From an uncultured Paenibacillaceae bacterium (GTDB lineage Bacteria; Bacillota; Bacilli; Aneurinibacillales; Aneurinibacillaceae), in contig CAMLDI010000005.1 in NCBI GenBank assembly GCA_946478845.1, positions 1-64,000 on the forward strand: a stretch of 64,000 nucleotides of DNA. Direction: 5' to 3'. The notes under the pieces are model-generated. The model was not told the origin of the DNA, did no database searches, and saw only the letters and a program-made list of their open reading frames with translations. Numbering within the stretch: the stretch's first letter is position 1; every line of letters starts with the position of its first letter. The position numbers were made by a program, and so were the translations under genes. Shown here one piece after another: positions 32,079-40,040 of the stretch.

Positions 32079-33245
32079 ATGAAAGATACATTAAAGCCTT
32101 TTTTATATACAAACTGGAAGAAAAATGGGTTTACCAAAGCCACGGAAATACAGGAGAAAGCAATTCCCCTTATTTTAGAAGGAAAAGATATTATCGCTGA
32201 ATCTCCTACAGGAACAGGCAAAACTCTTGCTTATCTCCTTCCCATTCTTGATAAAATTGATCCTGATAAAAAAGCAATTCAGGCAGTTATTCTGGCCCCG
32301 ACCCGGGAATTGGTAATGCAGATTCAACAGGTGGCACAAAAGTGGACTGAGGGTAGCGGAATTCAAGTAGCATCTTTCATTGGTGGAGCAGATATTAAGA
32401 GACAGTTGGAAAAGTTAAAGAAGCATCCTCAAGTGATTGTTGGTACAGCTAATCGGATTTATGAATTGATTCAGATGAAGAAGTTAAAAATGCATGAAGT
32501 GAAAACCATTGTGCTAGATGAAGGGGACCAATTGATCGTCCCACAGTCTGAGGAACTGATTAAGAATATAATTAAGACAACATTGAATGATCGGCAACTT
32601 TTATTATTCTCTGCCACTCTGTCCCCTCGTACAGAACAAGTGGCAAAGGAATGGATGAAAGAGCTAGAGATTGTTCGTATTAAGGGAAAAGTAAAAGTTC
32701 CAGAAAAGACGGACCATATTTATTTCGTGTGTGAACTTAGAGAAAAAGCAGACATTCTCCGCCGTATTGCAAAAATGGGCGATATGAAAGGGATGGTCTT
32801 TTTAAATGATACGAAATTTATTTCTCAGGTTGCCTCTCGTTTAGATAATAAAAATGTAGCCTATGCCATCTTAAGTGGGGATTCCACCAAAACAGAGAGG
32901 GAAGCAGCCTTAAATAATTTCCGCAGTGGAAAATATCCTTTGCTTCTTGTTACTGACGTTGCGGCGAGAGGGTTGGATATTGAAGGCTTAACCCATGTGG
33001 TTCATTATGATTTTCCCCAGGATATTACCCGTTATGTCCATCGCTCAGGGCGTACAGGCAGGATGGGTGCCGCAGGGACAGTGGTTTCTCTGGTAACAGA
33101 ACGGGAAGAGAAACTCTTGAGACAATTTAGCGGGAAGTTAGGATTTCCATTAAAAAGAAAGTATATTTCTAAGGGACAGGTGGTTGAAGAAAAACCTGCC
33201 CGTGTGGCTTTCAAGCAAGTGAATACGCCTAAAAAGAAAAGATAA
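32079..33245 (+). CDS. yfmL: DEAD-box RNA helicase, YfmL-type
   Basis: 388 residues (Bacillus YfmL 376). Q motif near KATEIQEKAIP, motif I SPTGTGKT, Ia PTRELVM, motif II LDEGD (DEGD rather than DEAD; YfmL likewise departs from DEAD), motif III SAT, motif V VAARGLDIE, motif VI HRSGRTGRMG. No long C-terminal RNA-binding extension. YfmL helps in 50S ribosome assembly and cold growth, so a ribosome role is the best inference. Ribosome site AAAGGAG; 22 nt after the SNF2 gene. Confidence 0.88.
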   Translation: MKDTLKPFLYTNWKKNGFTKATEIQEKAIPLILEGKDIIAESPTGTGKTLAYLLPILDKIDPDKKAIQAVILAPTRELVMQIQQVAQKWTEGSGIQVASFIGGADIKRQLEKLKKHPQVIVGTANRIYELIQMKKLKMHEVKTIVLDEGDQLIVPQSEELIKNIIKTTLNDRQLLLFSATLSPRTEQVAKEWMKELEIVRIKGKVKVPEKTDHIYFVCELREKADILRRIAKMGDMKGMVFLNDTKFISQVASRLDNKNVAYAILSGDSTKTEREAALNNFRSGKYPLLLVTDVAARGLDIEGLTHVVHYDFPQDITRYVHRSGRTGRMGAAGTVVSLVTEREEKLLRQFSGKLGFPLKRKYISKGQVVEEKPARVAFKQVNTPKKKR

Positions 33246-33248
33246 TCC

Positions 33249-34181
33249 ATGAAACTGGAGCGATTAATCTCTATTCTGGTTATATTGTTGCGCAAAGAAC
33301 GGGTTCAAGCGAAGGAATTGGCTGAAAGATTTGGGGTTTCTGTTCGGACCATATTACGGGATGTGGAGACGATCAACCTTGCTGGCATTCCTGTTGTTAC
33401 TTACCAGGGAAGCAATGGGGGGATTGGCCTTGCGGAAGGATACCGTTTTGATAAAAGTGTGTTAACCTTTGACGATATGGCCGCTATTATTACAACCTTA
33501 AAAGGGGTTTCAGGGACGTTAACAGAGAGCAACCAGCATGACGTTCTCATGGAAAAGTTCAAAAATGCTTTATCAGCTTCTCAACTGCAGAAGTTGGATA
33601 CAAAAGTCAACCAAATGGTCATTGATCTATCACCATGGGGAAGGCAGGCACAACAAAAAGAAAAAGTAGCAATCATTCGTCAAGCTATTGAAGATAGGAA
33701 GTGGCTTGAATTTGAATATACCGATGGAACAGGTGTCACTACGAATCGCAGGGTAGAATCGTATACCATCCTTTTGAAAGGGCAAAAATGGTACTTGTAT
33801 GCCTGGTGTCCATTAAGGCAAGAGTTTCGTTTCTTTAAATTAAGCCGAATGAAGAAGTTAATTCTTCTTGAGGACACCTTTTCCCAAAGAGAAGTGAACA
33901 TTGATTCTCTTTTGACGGGCAATTGGAATTCCACTGAAAATCTGATTGAAGTTGAGCTATTATTTGAAAAAGAAATGCAAAATGTATTGGATGAATGGGA
34001 GGGAGTTTGTCCCATTCCATTAGAAGACGGCCGGTTAATGGTCAAAGTGCGTCTTCCTGATACTTACTGGTTGGATGGCTTTTTCTTAAGTTTTGGAACG
34101 AGAGTGGAGGTTCTAAGCCCACCTTCACTCCGGGAAAGATTAGCTGTGATAGCAAGGGAGATTTATAAAAAATATTCTTAA
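33249..34181 (+). CDS. HTH-WYL transcription regulator (YafY/DeoR-like)
   Basis: 310 residues. The N-terminal winged helix (~1-60, SVRTILRDVETINLAGIPVV) and a WYL domain (~140-215) with RxVESYTILLKGQKWYLYAWC and FRFFKLSRM are clear. It starts three bases after the helicase stop with only a weak ribosome site, so expression may depend on the upstream gene. Directly downstream is a perfect 9-bp palindrome (34184-34207) in front of a GyrI-like gene. A close match to that site stands before the gene beside the window's second WYL regulator. Confidence 0.88.
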   Translation: MKLERLISILVILLRKERVQAKELAERFGVSVRTILRDVETINLAGIPVVTYQGSNGGIGLAEGYRFDKSVLTFDDMAAIITTLKGVSGTLTESNQHDVLMEKFKNALSASQLQKLDTKVNQMVIDLSPWGRQAQQKEKVAIIRQAIEDRKWLEFEYTDGTGVTTNRRVESYTILLKGQKWYLYAWCPLRQEFRFFKLSRMKKLILLEDTFSQREVNIDSLLTGNWNSTENLIEVELLFEKEMQNVLDEWEGVCPIPLEDGRLMVKVRLPDTYWLDGFFLSFGTRVEVLSPPSLRERLAVIAREIYKKYS

Positions 34182-34183
34182 GG

Positions 34184-34221
34184 AACATGACAGATAGTTG
34201 TCATGTTTAGGTTGCTATAAT
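34184..34221 (+). promoter_or_regulatory. WYL-regulator operator and -10 of the GyrI-like gene
   Basis: AACATGACA (34184-34192) and TGTCATGTT (34199-34207) are perfect arms around GATAGT. TATAAT follows at 34216-34221. The -35 position is covered by the palindrome (TTGTCA is only 12 nt from TATAAT), which suggests control by the regulator bound there. The core ATGACA-N5/6-TGTCAT recurs at 61341-61357. Confidence 0.65.
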
Positions 34222-34255
34222 AACCCTGGAAACACATTTTAAGGAGGTTAAAATC

Positions 34256-34714
34256 ATGGAATATCAATGTGAAATTATTGAGCAACCTGCTCAAACAACC
34301 CTGGTGGTACGGACAAGGACAGCAGTTGGAAATTTACCAACAGTTCTTGGAGGAGCCTTTCATGCCATATTGAATTACCTTGGGGAAACAGATGGAAAAT
34401 GTATCGGTGCCCCTTATGTTGCCTATTACAACATGGATATGGATGATTTAGATATTGAAATTGGTTTTCCGGTGTCAAAAACATTGCCAGGAAAAGGGGA
34501 AGTTCAAACTGGTGAAATTCCTGCTGGAAAACAGGCAACCTGTCTTTATGTTGGCCCTTATAACAAGATCGAACCAGCTTATGGTGTGTTAATGAAATAT
34601 ATTCAAGAAAAGGGGCTAACACCAACAGGTGTAGCTTACGAATTTTATTTAAATGATCCGGGAGAAACACCGGAAAATGAACTTCAAACAAAGATTGCAT
34701 TTCCCCTTCGATAA
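34256..34714 (+). CDS. GyrI-like small-molecule-binding protein (AraC effector-binding domain)
   Basis: 152 residues, no DNA-binding domain. It contains the SOUL/GyrI fold signatures: an N-terminal CEIIEQPAQTTLVVRTRT strand, APYVAYYNMDMDDLDIEIGF (~50-69) and a conserved glutamate in the C-terminal strand. Such stand-alone GyrI-like proteins bind or hydrolyse amphipathic toxic compounds. Strong AAGGAGGT ribosome site. The WYL palindrome in its promoter ties it to the regulator upstream. Confidence 0.85.
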   Translation: MEYQCEIIEQPAQTTLVVRTRTAVGNLPTVLGGAFHAILNYLGETDGKCIGAPYVAYYNMDMDDLDIEIGFPVSKTLPGKGEVQTGEIPAGKQATCLYVGPYNKIEPAYGVLMKYIQEKGLTPTGVAYEFYLNDPGETPENELQTKIAFPLR

Positions 34715-34721
34715 CATCCTT

Positions 34722-34756
34722 TTAACCCTCAAAATTTTGAGGGTTTCTTTTTTTTG
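34722..34756. terminator. Terminator after the GyrI-like gene
   Basis: AACCCTCAAAATTTTGAGGGTT (34724-34745) is a perfect 22-nt palindrome followed by TTCTTTTTTTT. Confidence 0.85.
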
Positions 34757-34853
34757 CACCTTTTCTCCCTTTGTTTTACAGTTATGAATGCTTCCTTTTC
34801 GGGGATTTTAAAAAATAAGTCATTAACCAAAAGCAATTGTTGGAGGCAATAGG

Positions 34854-35267
34854 ATGGAATGTAAGGTATGCGGTAAACCGATAGATGAAAAAGATGCTTT
34901 TTGTCCTCATTGTGGTGCTAAAAATACACAAACAGAGGAGCCATTCCTTTCAACCTTAAAAGCAGGTGAAGAAGAATCCCAGGTGAATTTTACAGGATAC
35001 AATAGTGGCGATAATGGTAATTGGGAAGATGGTACGAAAAAGAAAGAGGATAAAGCAGATACACTGGTGAATATCGCCTCATGTTGTTTTCCTATTGTAG
35101 GAATTATTCTCTTTTTCATTTGGCGTGAAGAAAAGCCGAAAGCAGCCAAATCCGTATGTATTTGGGCCAGTGTGGGGTTGGGTATTGTGCTGGTCCTGTA
35201 TATTATTTCCTTTATTTTAAGTATGTTTGGTTTTTTCATTGGAGATTCCTTTGATTATTATCAATAA
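34854..35267 (+). CDS. Zinc-ribbon membrane protein
   Basis: 137 residues. The N-terminal zinc ribbon has four cysteines, CKVCGKPIDEKDAFCPHCG (3-21), then a hydrophilic linker to ~65. Two hydrophobic segments follow (~70-87 and 98-125). Proteins of this build are common in Firmicutes with unknown function. Ribosome site GGAGG. It is followed after 3 nt by the DUF2085 gene, so they form an operon. Confidence 0.75.
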   Translation: MECKVCGKPIDEKDAFCPHCGAKNTQTEEPFLSTLKAGEEESQVNFTGYNSGDNGNWEDGTKKKEDKADTLVNIASCCFPIVGIILFFIWREEKPKAAKSVCIWASVGLGIVLVLYIISFILSMFGFFIGDSFDYYQ

Positions 35268-35270
35268 AAG

Positions 35271-35633
35271 ATGATGAAATGGATTAATTTACTATTCCTC
35301 TGCCATCGGTTGCCAGAACGTTCGTTTTTTTACCGGGGAAGGCAATTTCCTTTATGTGCCAGGTGTACTGGAATTTTTTTAGGGTATATTTTAGCTATTC
35401 TGTTTTTACTTTTTGTTGAACCAATGCCATTGTTTTTTGCTGCAGTTTTCTTGATTCCTTTAATTATCGATGGTGGATTTCAATATTTAAAGTATTGGAA
35501 AAGTACTAATTTTCGTCGGTTAATGACCGGCATTTGGGCTGGATTTGGAACGATTTTTATCTTTTATGGTATTGTTAAATTAGGGTTAGAACACGGAAAA
35601 ATGATGGCTTATTACTTAATGCACTGGCACTGA
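35271..35633 (+). CDS. DUF2085 membrane protein
   Basis: 120 residues. The DUF2085 signature is intact: LCHRLPERSFFYRGRQFPLC followed by ARCTGIFLGY near the N-terminus, with conserved cysteines and histidine that could bind metal. Three to four membrane segments (~34-52, 54-72, 88-106). It starts at ATG 35271, almost joined to the zinc-ribbon gene. Function unknown; both neighbours have metal-type cysteines. Confidence 0.8.
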   Translation: MMKWINLLFLCHRLPERSFFYRGRQFPLCARCTGIFLGYILAILFLLFVEPMPLFFAAVFLIPLIIDGGFQYLKYWKSTNFRRLMTGIWAGFGTIFIFYGIVKLGLEHGKMMAYYLMHWH

Positions 35634-35640
35634 ATCTTTG

Positions 35641-35766
35641 ATGACTGTTTTGGATTTTCCAGACAGTGGATTAAAAGAACTGTATCTTTATTTTGAAATA
35701 TTTTTAGAGGATTTCACCCCACTTTTAACAGATATAACGGACCAGATTAAAAAACAAACTATGTAA
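35641..35766 (+). CDS. Possible small acidic protein (41 aa)
   Basis: ATG 35641 to TAA 35764-35766, seven bases after the DUF2085 stop. The sequence (start MTVLDFPDSGLKELYLYFE) is amphipathic and acidic and looks like a real helix-forming peptide. There is no good ribosome site, so it would rely on coupling. Its last five codons form the left arm of the 16-bp terminator stem, an unusual overlap of coding and terminator sequence. Confidence 0.4.
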   Translation: MTVLDFPDSGLKELYLYFEIFLEDFTPLLTDITDQIKKQTM

Positions 35767-35792
35767 TATTATGTTACATAGTTTGTTTTTTA
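35751..35792. terminator. Long perfect-stem terminator
   Basis: AAAACAAACTATGTAA (35751-35766) pairs over 16 bp with its perfect complement at 35774-35789 around a 7-nt loop, followed by TTATT. Confidence 0.85.
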
Positions 35793-35854
35793 TTATGGAT
35801 GAACCATTATAATTACTGCAAATGAATAAAAACACATAAATAGGGGTGAAGATT

Positions 35855-36166
35855 ATGAATCCTAGATTAAAAGCTTTAAAGAAGCACATTTTTTACTGTG
35901 GCAGTGAACACTGTAATGGACAGGATGCTGAAGCTGTAATTGATGCTTTTAAAGAACAATTTGTAGAACATGGCATTCATAAAGAAGTAAAAGTGAATAA
36001 AACCAGCTGTTTAGGCATGTGTGGAAATGGCCCATTTATTCTTGTGTATCCAGAAGGAATCTGGTACTACAATGTTACTGTTGATGATGTGCCTAGAATC
36101 GTTGAGGAACACTTTGTAGGGAGTGAACCTGTTGAAGAATTAGTGCTTATGAGGATGGAACGGTAA
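35855..36166 (+). CDS. Thioredoxin-like [2Fe-2S] ferredoxin
   Basis: 103 residues from ATG 35855 (AGGGGTG upstream; the in-frame GTG 35846 overlaps it). Four cysteines in the thioredoxin-like ferredoxin spacing: FYCGSEHCN (C-x4-C variant) and TSCLGMCGNGP (C-x3-C). Similar ferredoxins are widespread and are often seen in or near nif clusters. The next gene, starting 1 nt after its stop, is also of a nif-associated family. Carries electrons in the cytoplasm; partner unknown here. Confidence 0.82.
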   Translation: MNPRLKALKKHIFYCGSEHCNGQDAEAVIDAFKEQFVEHGIHKEVKVNKTSCLGMCGNGPFILVYPEGIWYYNVTVDDVPRIVEEHFVGSEPVEELVLMRMER

Positions 36167-36167
36167 T

Positions 36168-36371
36168 ATGGAGCGGGAGAATCAATTAAAACAGGAGATT
36201 AAGGAATTAAATAAGGTGGCTATAGATTGGCAAAATAAACTCCATGATCTTGCTGAAGGGCTCCCGGGAAATCTTGATCAATTAATGAAAACGGCTCAAC
36301 AAGCTTATGATGCATTTTCCTGTGTACTAGAGAAAAGGCAGGAGTTAAAAAAATTAAAAGCTGAAAAATAA
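36168..36371 (+). CDS. DUF683/CCE_0567-like helical-hairpin protein
   Basis: 67 residues in two helices, with the family core LHDLAEGLPGN (compare LHDLAEGLPxxW of CCE_0567/DUF683 proteins). Family members form Rop-like four-helix dimers, can bind metal through the histidine, and normally sit in nitrogen-fixation clusters. No nif genes are in the window. It begins 1 nt after the ferredoxin, so the pair is translated together. Confidence 0.7.
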   Translation: MERENQLKQEIKELNKVAIDWQNKLHDLAEGLPGNLDQLMKTAQQAYDAFSCVLEKRQELKKLKAEK

Positions 36372-36470
36372 ATTGTGATATGCTCCTTATTTTTACAAAA
36401 ATAGGATTTAGTGAGTGCCCTGATGATTCTTTTTCTCAATGTTGTACAGAAAATGATGGCGAAGATTAAG

Positions 36471-36502
36471 AACCCCCTCTCCCTGGATGGGAATGGGGGG
36501 TT
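36471..36502. terminator. GC-rich hairpin between convergent genes
   Basis: AACCCCC (36471-36477) and GGGGGTT (36496-36502) pair, with inner CCC/GGG. It lies between the DUF683 gene and the convergent ATP-grasp gene. No strong T run on either strand, so terminator activity is uncertain. Confidence 0.4.
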
Positions 36503-36533
36503 AATTCAGTATGGGTTCTCCTCTCACCTGCTG

Positions 36534-37712
36534 TTAATTTCTTTTTGCAAGCCAGGGAATGGAATTGTTCATTATGTCATAGTCCCTTATAGGTGTTGCC
36601 TGTTGATAAAGGTATTTCGCATATTCTAACGGATTTAAAAAGGATTGATGGTAGGTGTTTTCATCAAAGGCTTTCATTAAAGAGACTTTAGCAGATCGGG
36701 AATTAGGTTCAATAAACCAAATATGATCAGAGGTATCGATTCCGAAATCGATGCCAATTTCTCCGAAAGTACCATAACTTTCTTCAAGGGTATGATAAAT
36801 CAGTGCTAAAAAATCACAGATATTTTCCACAAGTTCTGCAATTTTTTCTTCTGGATAATGAAGAATCTCCCTTAAAAAATAAACAAGAGGATATGCTGAA
36901 GAATGAATGGTGATGGGGGAGTTCGTGATTCCAACCCTTGCGGAAATGCCTAAAATGGTTAATTCCCCATTTCCGTTTCTTTGCAATTCGGCACGAAAAT
37001 CAACTTTAGAATCTTCAATTTGGATTAAATTTATGGCTTCCTGAATTACGAAATTCTGGTTTTTAAAAAAAACATGGATTTTTTCACAAAGTTCCTCCAT
37101 GTTTTTTACCCTTCCCTCAATTAATTCCTCGGTAAAGTAACTGTAATAGTATCCATTTTCAGGTACCTTTTTGATATAAAAAACCCATTTTCCCCGGCCA
37201 CCTCGCACTCCTTTTAAGTAAGCTTGATCGTGATTTTCCAGGAAGGAGGCGATGTCTTCGTCATTTACATAAAATTGGGTACAAGGCAGATTGTTTACAA
37301 CATCTGGGTATTGTTGCAAGGTCTCATATACATCCCATTTATTAAAATAAGATTGGGAATTAATTTTTATGACTCCATAATCCTCAAAAATTTCCCCAAT
37401 TTGCTTTAAAATAGGATCCTTCTTTTTGTCTCCCCGTCTGTTATAAAAAACATTGGGTAAAGGGAATTCCTTTTGTTTCCACATGTTTCTTTTAAAACAA
37501 TAGTACATTCCTTTAATTGTATTTTTTAAAAAGTTAAATTGATTGATAGAAAAAAAATAAAGAGTTACCTGTGTTTCATTACTAGCCTTTGCTAGTTCCT
37601 TTACTCTTATATAACTTCGAAAATTAGAATTTTGTTTTTTCATTTTTCTAATGACGGTATGATCAACAAGGACAGCTATAATGGGTCGTTCATAGGCTAA
37701 AATAACGGGCAC
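36534..37712 (-). CDS. YheC/YheD-family ATP-grasp protein (spore coat associated), long form
   Basis: 392 residues, GTG start (PVILAYERP). The C-terminal two thirds (~120-380) is an ATP-grasp fold with GGRGKWVFYIKK, EAINLIQ and the metal-binding FGEIGIDFGIDTSDHIWFIE. The end LAKYLYQQATPIRDY is typical of YheC/YheD-type coat proteins. These proteins are expressed in the mother cell during sporulation; the reaction is unknown. On the minus strand a CATAAAATA motif (37744-37736) fits the sigma-E/sigma-K -10. Two shorter paralogues diverge from it. Confidence 0.85.
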   Translation of the reverse strand: MPVILAYERPIIAVLVDHTVIRKMKKQNSNFRSYIRVKELAKASNETQVTLYFFSINQFNFLKNTIKGMYYCFKRNMWKQKEFPLPNVFYNRRGDKKKDPILKQIGEIFEDYGVIKINSQSYFNKWDVYETLQQYPDVVNNLPCTQFYVNDEDIASFLENHDQAYLKGVRGGRGKWVFYIKKVPENGYYYSYFTEELIEGRVKNMEELCEKIHVFFKNQNFVIQEAINLIQIEDSKVDFRAELQRNGNGELTILGISARVGITNSPITIHSSAYPLVYFLREILHYPEEKIAELVENICDFLALIYHTLEESYGTFGEIGIDFGIDTSDHIWFIEPNSRSAKVSLMKAFDENTYHQSFLNPLEYAKYLYQQATPIRDYDIMNNSIPWLAKRN

Positions 37713-37735
37713 GCTCCCCTCAGCAGTTCTAGAAA

Positions 37736-37837
37736 TATTTTATGTAGGAAAAGCATAAATGGAACAATTATAGACAAAAGCACAAACTTATATCTCTAGT
37801 TAAATGTCTAGTCCAAGAGACATGACAAAAGCATACA
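37736..37837. promoter_or_regulatory. Divergent sporulation-type -10 motifs
   Basis: Minus strand CATAAAATA at 37744-37736 matches the CATANNNTA -10 of sigma-E/sigma-K. Plus strand CATACA at 37832-37837 matches the sigma-E -10 core before the gene at 37876. Matching -35 elements are not convincing. Gene content (coat-type ATP-grasp proteins on both sides) supports the reading. Confidence 0.4.
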
Positions 37838-37875
37838 TAGATATAGTAATGATTATGTAAGGGGGTTTTAATAGG

Positions 37876-38613
37876 TTGAGCACCAAACGTGTCATAAAAA
37901 GCAAACTTAAAAAGACCCAACCGTTGATGAAAGACCCTTTTGTCTCACGTTATATTCCTAAGACCTATGAATATAGCCAAATGAATCTTAAAACCATGAT
38001 CAATAAATACCCATGCGTTTATATAAAGCCTGATTCAGGTAGTCAGGGAATCGGAGTGATACGATTAAAGGCAATTGATGATTTTAAATATGAATTATCC
38101 CATGGAAAAGTCCGGACGCTTCTTTCTTATAATGAGGTATTAAAAAAACTAGAGACCAAACTGGATGAAAACAAAAAATATGTAATTCAGCAGGGAATTG
38201 ACATGGCAACCTATGACTATTGCCCTTTTGATATTCGGGTTGTATTGCAAAAAGTGAAGGACCGATGGCAACTTTCTTTGATGTCTGCAAAAGTGGCAAC
38301 GGAAGAAAATGCAGTAGTAACCAATATTGCTCGAGGGAATAGGGAATTTCCTGTTGAGACAGTGTTGAAAAGAAATGATCAAAAATTAGATCCTTTATAT
38401 ACCTTGCGCCATTTAATTGATATTTCTCATCAGATTGCACATATTCTAGGTTCTAAATATTCCATGTCTATATTGGGTTTAGATATGGCGGTAGATAAAA
38501 AAGGGAACATTTGGTTTATTGAGGCTAACACTAGCCCCCAATGTACTGGATTGAATAGAGTAAATGATGATTTGTCTTATCAAAAATATTTAGAAGCAAA
38601 AAGGGTGAAGTAA
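37876..38613 (+). CDS. YheC/YheD-family ATP-grasp protein, short form 1
   Basis: 245 residues, TTG start with AAGGGGG ten bases upstream. ATP-grasp features: KPDSGSQGIGVIRLK (~53-67), YVIQQGIDMATYD, DIRVVLQK and LGLDMAVDKKGNIWFIEANT near the end. It is only the ATP-grasp core, lacking the N-terminal third of the minus-strand paralogue. Followed after 3 nt by another paralogue. Confidence 0.83.
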   Translation: MSTKRVIKSKLKKTQPLMKDPFVSRYIPKTYEYSQMNLKTMINKYPCVYIKPDSGSQGIGVIRLKAIDDFKYELSHGKVRTLLSYNEVLKKLETKLDENKKYVIQQGIDMATYDYCPFDIRVVLQKVKDRWQLSLMSAKVATEENAVVTNIARGNREFPVETVLKRNDQKLDPLYTLRHLIDISHQIAHILGSKYSMSILGLDMAVDKKGNIWFIEANTSPQCTGLNRVNDDLSYQKYLEAKRVK

Positions 38614-38616
38614 TCA

Positions 38617-39378
38617 ATGGCGATTGAAAAGCATCATGTGAAAAGTAAATTAGCTGTAGCCTATGTGATTGAAAACACTCCGCATATAAAAGGATATCTT
38701 CCAGAAACAAGATTACTGTATCCCAAATCTTTTAAACGAATGGTAATGAAACATGACAGGTTGTATTTAAAACCGGATGGTGGACATAAATCAAAGGGAA
38801 TTATACGCATTGATAAAAATCAGGATGGCACCTATTTATTGAGAATTGCCAGAAGTGATAAAAAACCGGTCAAATTTACGAATGTTTCCCTTCTTTGGTC
38901 AGAAGTGCAGTCGTTAACCCGGGGAATCCGTTATGTGATCCAACAGGGAATTGAAAGTGTTACTAAACATAACCGCCATTTTGATTTGCGTTGCCATGTA
39001 TTACGGGTGAATGGAGAATGGGTTGTTGGGGGAATATGTGGGCGATTGGGTTCTGAGGGAAATATTATTACAACCTCCCATGAAGGGGGAAAGCCAACCC
39101 TTATTGAATCACTGTTTAAAGATCATTTACATTATACTTATGAAGAAGCAAAGAACATGCGCGAAGGGTTATACCAGTGCATTTTAAAAACAGTAACAGC
39201 AGTTAGCCCTATGTATCCCCATCATAAAGAATTTGCTGTTGATATAGGAATTGATCAGAATAAACAAATTTGGATCTTTGAGGTAAATATCGAACCCCTT
39301 ATTCGTGGGAATTTTAAATTGTTACCTGACAAAACTCTCTATAATCGAATTTTGTCATTAAGGGAAGTTGCTCAATAG
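38617..39378 (+). CDS. YheC/YheD-family ATP-grasp protein, short form 2
   Basis: 253 residues, paralogous to the gene just upstream: KPDGGHKSKGIIRI, YVIQQGIESVTKHNRHFDLR and a C-terminal AVDIGIDQNKQIWIFEVN. The metal/ATP residues appear intact in both copies, so they probably have different partners rather than one being dead. Same operon; closed by a terminator. Confidence 0.83.
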   Translation: MAIEKHHVKSKLAVAYVIENTPHIKGYLPETRLLYPKSFKRMVMKHDRLYLKPDGGHKSKGIIRIDKNQDGTYLLRIARSDKKPVKFTNVSLLWSEVQSLTRGIRYVIQQGIESVTKHNRHFDLRCHVLRVNGEWVVGGICGRLGSEGNIITTSHEGGKPTLIESLFKDHLHYTYEEAKNMREGLYQCILKTVTAVSPMYPHHKEFAVDIGIDQNKQIWIFEVNIEPLIRGNFKLLPDKTLYNRILSLREVAQ

Positions 39379-39390
39379 CATTTCAGCAAA

Positions 39391-39423
39391 GCAGGGTATA
39401 GGTTCGCCTATCCCTGCTTCTTT
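39391..39423 (+). terminator. Rho-independent terminator after the ATP-grasp pair
   Basis: GCAGGGTATAGG (39391-39402) pairs with CCTATCCCTGC (39407-39417) with one bulged base around TTCG, then TTCTTT. Confidence 0.8.
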
Positions 39424-39485
39424 ACATTCTAATTATGGGTTGCTTAGCATATTATGTCGTAAAAAAACGAGGGGGAACAAAGGCA

Positions 39486-40040
39486 ATGGAAAGCTCTTTT
39501 ACGAAAATGGAAAAGATTTTGCTTACCTTGCTTTCTATATATTTAGTTGGGTTTATGCTTTTTGGCATTGCTATAATATTTAGTCCAATGGGAGAATTTC
39601 TTGTTACGAAAATGAATATGGAAAATCCTAAAACAGAAAGTTTTTTTCAATTAACTCTTGTTGTTTATCTTGCCGGTACCGTAGGATCCTCTTTTTATTC
39701 CATTCGGCGATTATACCGCAGAATGATTCCTTCTTATAAAACAGGTGTAATTCTGGAACATTTCGATATCAAAAGCAGTTTTTTCTGGTTTCTTATACGG
39801 CCCATTCAGGGGGGAGTGCTCTCATTAATTATTCTTTCCCTTATTTATGCAGGTTTTATTGGAATATCAACAGATGATGGGAACAATGATCCTTTGTATT
39901 TTCAAGTGAGTTTGGGATTCCTTGTTGGTTATGGCATGCACAGGGTATTGCCAAAAATTGATCAAATTATTGAAGTTCTATTTTCCGTGAATAATAACAA
40001 AGAAGCAGAAGAATTCAGGGGGGATCGGTCAGGTCGTTAA
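39486..40040 (+). CDS. Four-TM membrane protein, function unknown
   Basis: 184 residues from ATG 39486, chosen because GAGGGGGA lies about 10 nt upstream and a TTTACA-N18-TAGCAT promoter (39421-39450) would start after the earlier ATG 39435. Hydrophobic segments ~10-33, 51-71, 98-120 and 138-157; hydrophilic C-terminus. No known motif seen. Its last 12 bases overlap the end of the convergent epimerase gene. Confidence 0.65.
   Translation: MESSFTKMEKILLTLLSIYLVGFMLFGIAIIFSPMGEFLVTKMNMENPKTESFFQLTLVVYLAGTVGSSFYSIRRLYRRMIPSYKTGVILEHFDIKSSFFWFLIRPIQGGVLSLIILSLIYAGFIGISTDDGNNDPLYFQVSLGFLVGYGMHRVLPKIDQIIEVLFSVNNNKEAEEFRGDRSGR

Noticed and set aside
36380..36469. 29-codon Cys-rich frame after the DUF683 gene
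   Set aside because: It has an interesting ECPDDSFSQCC segment but no ribosome site and an unlikely N-terminus; kept only as a note.
36534..39378. Biosynthetic (lanthipeptide/peptide ligase) gene cluster reading of the ATP-grasp genes
   Set aside because: Sequence features are those of YheC/YheD coat-type proteins; no precursor peptide, transporter or tailoring enzyme is adjacent.
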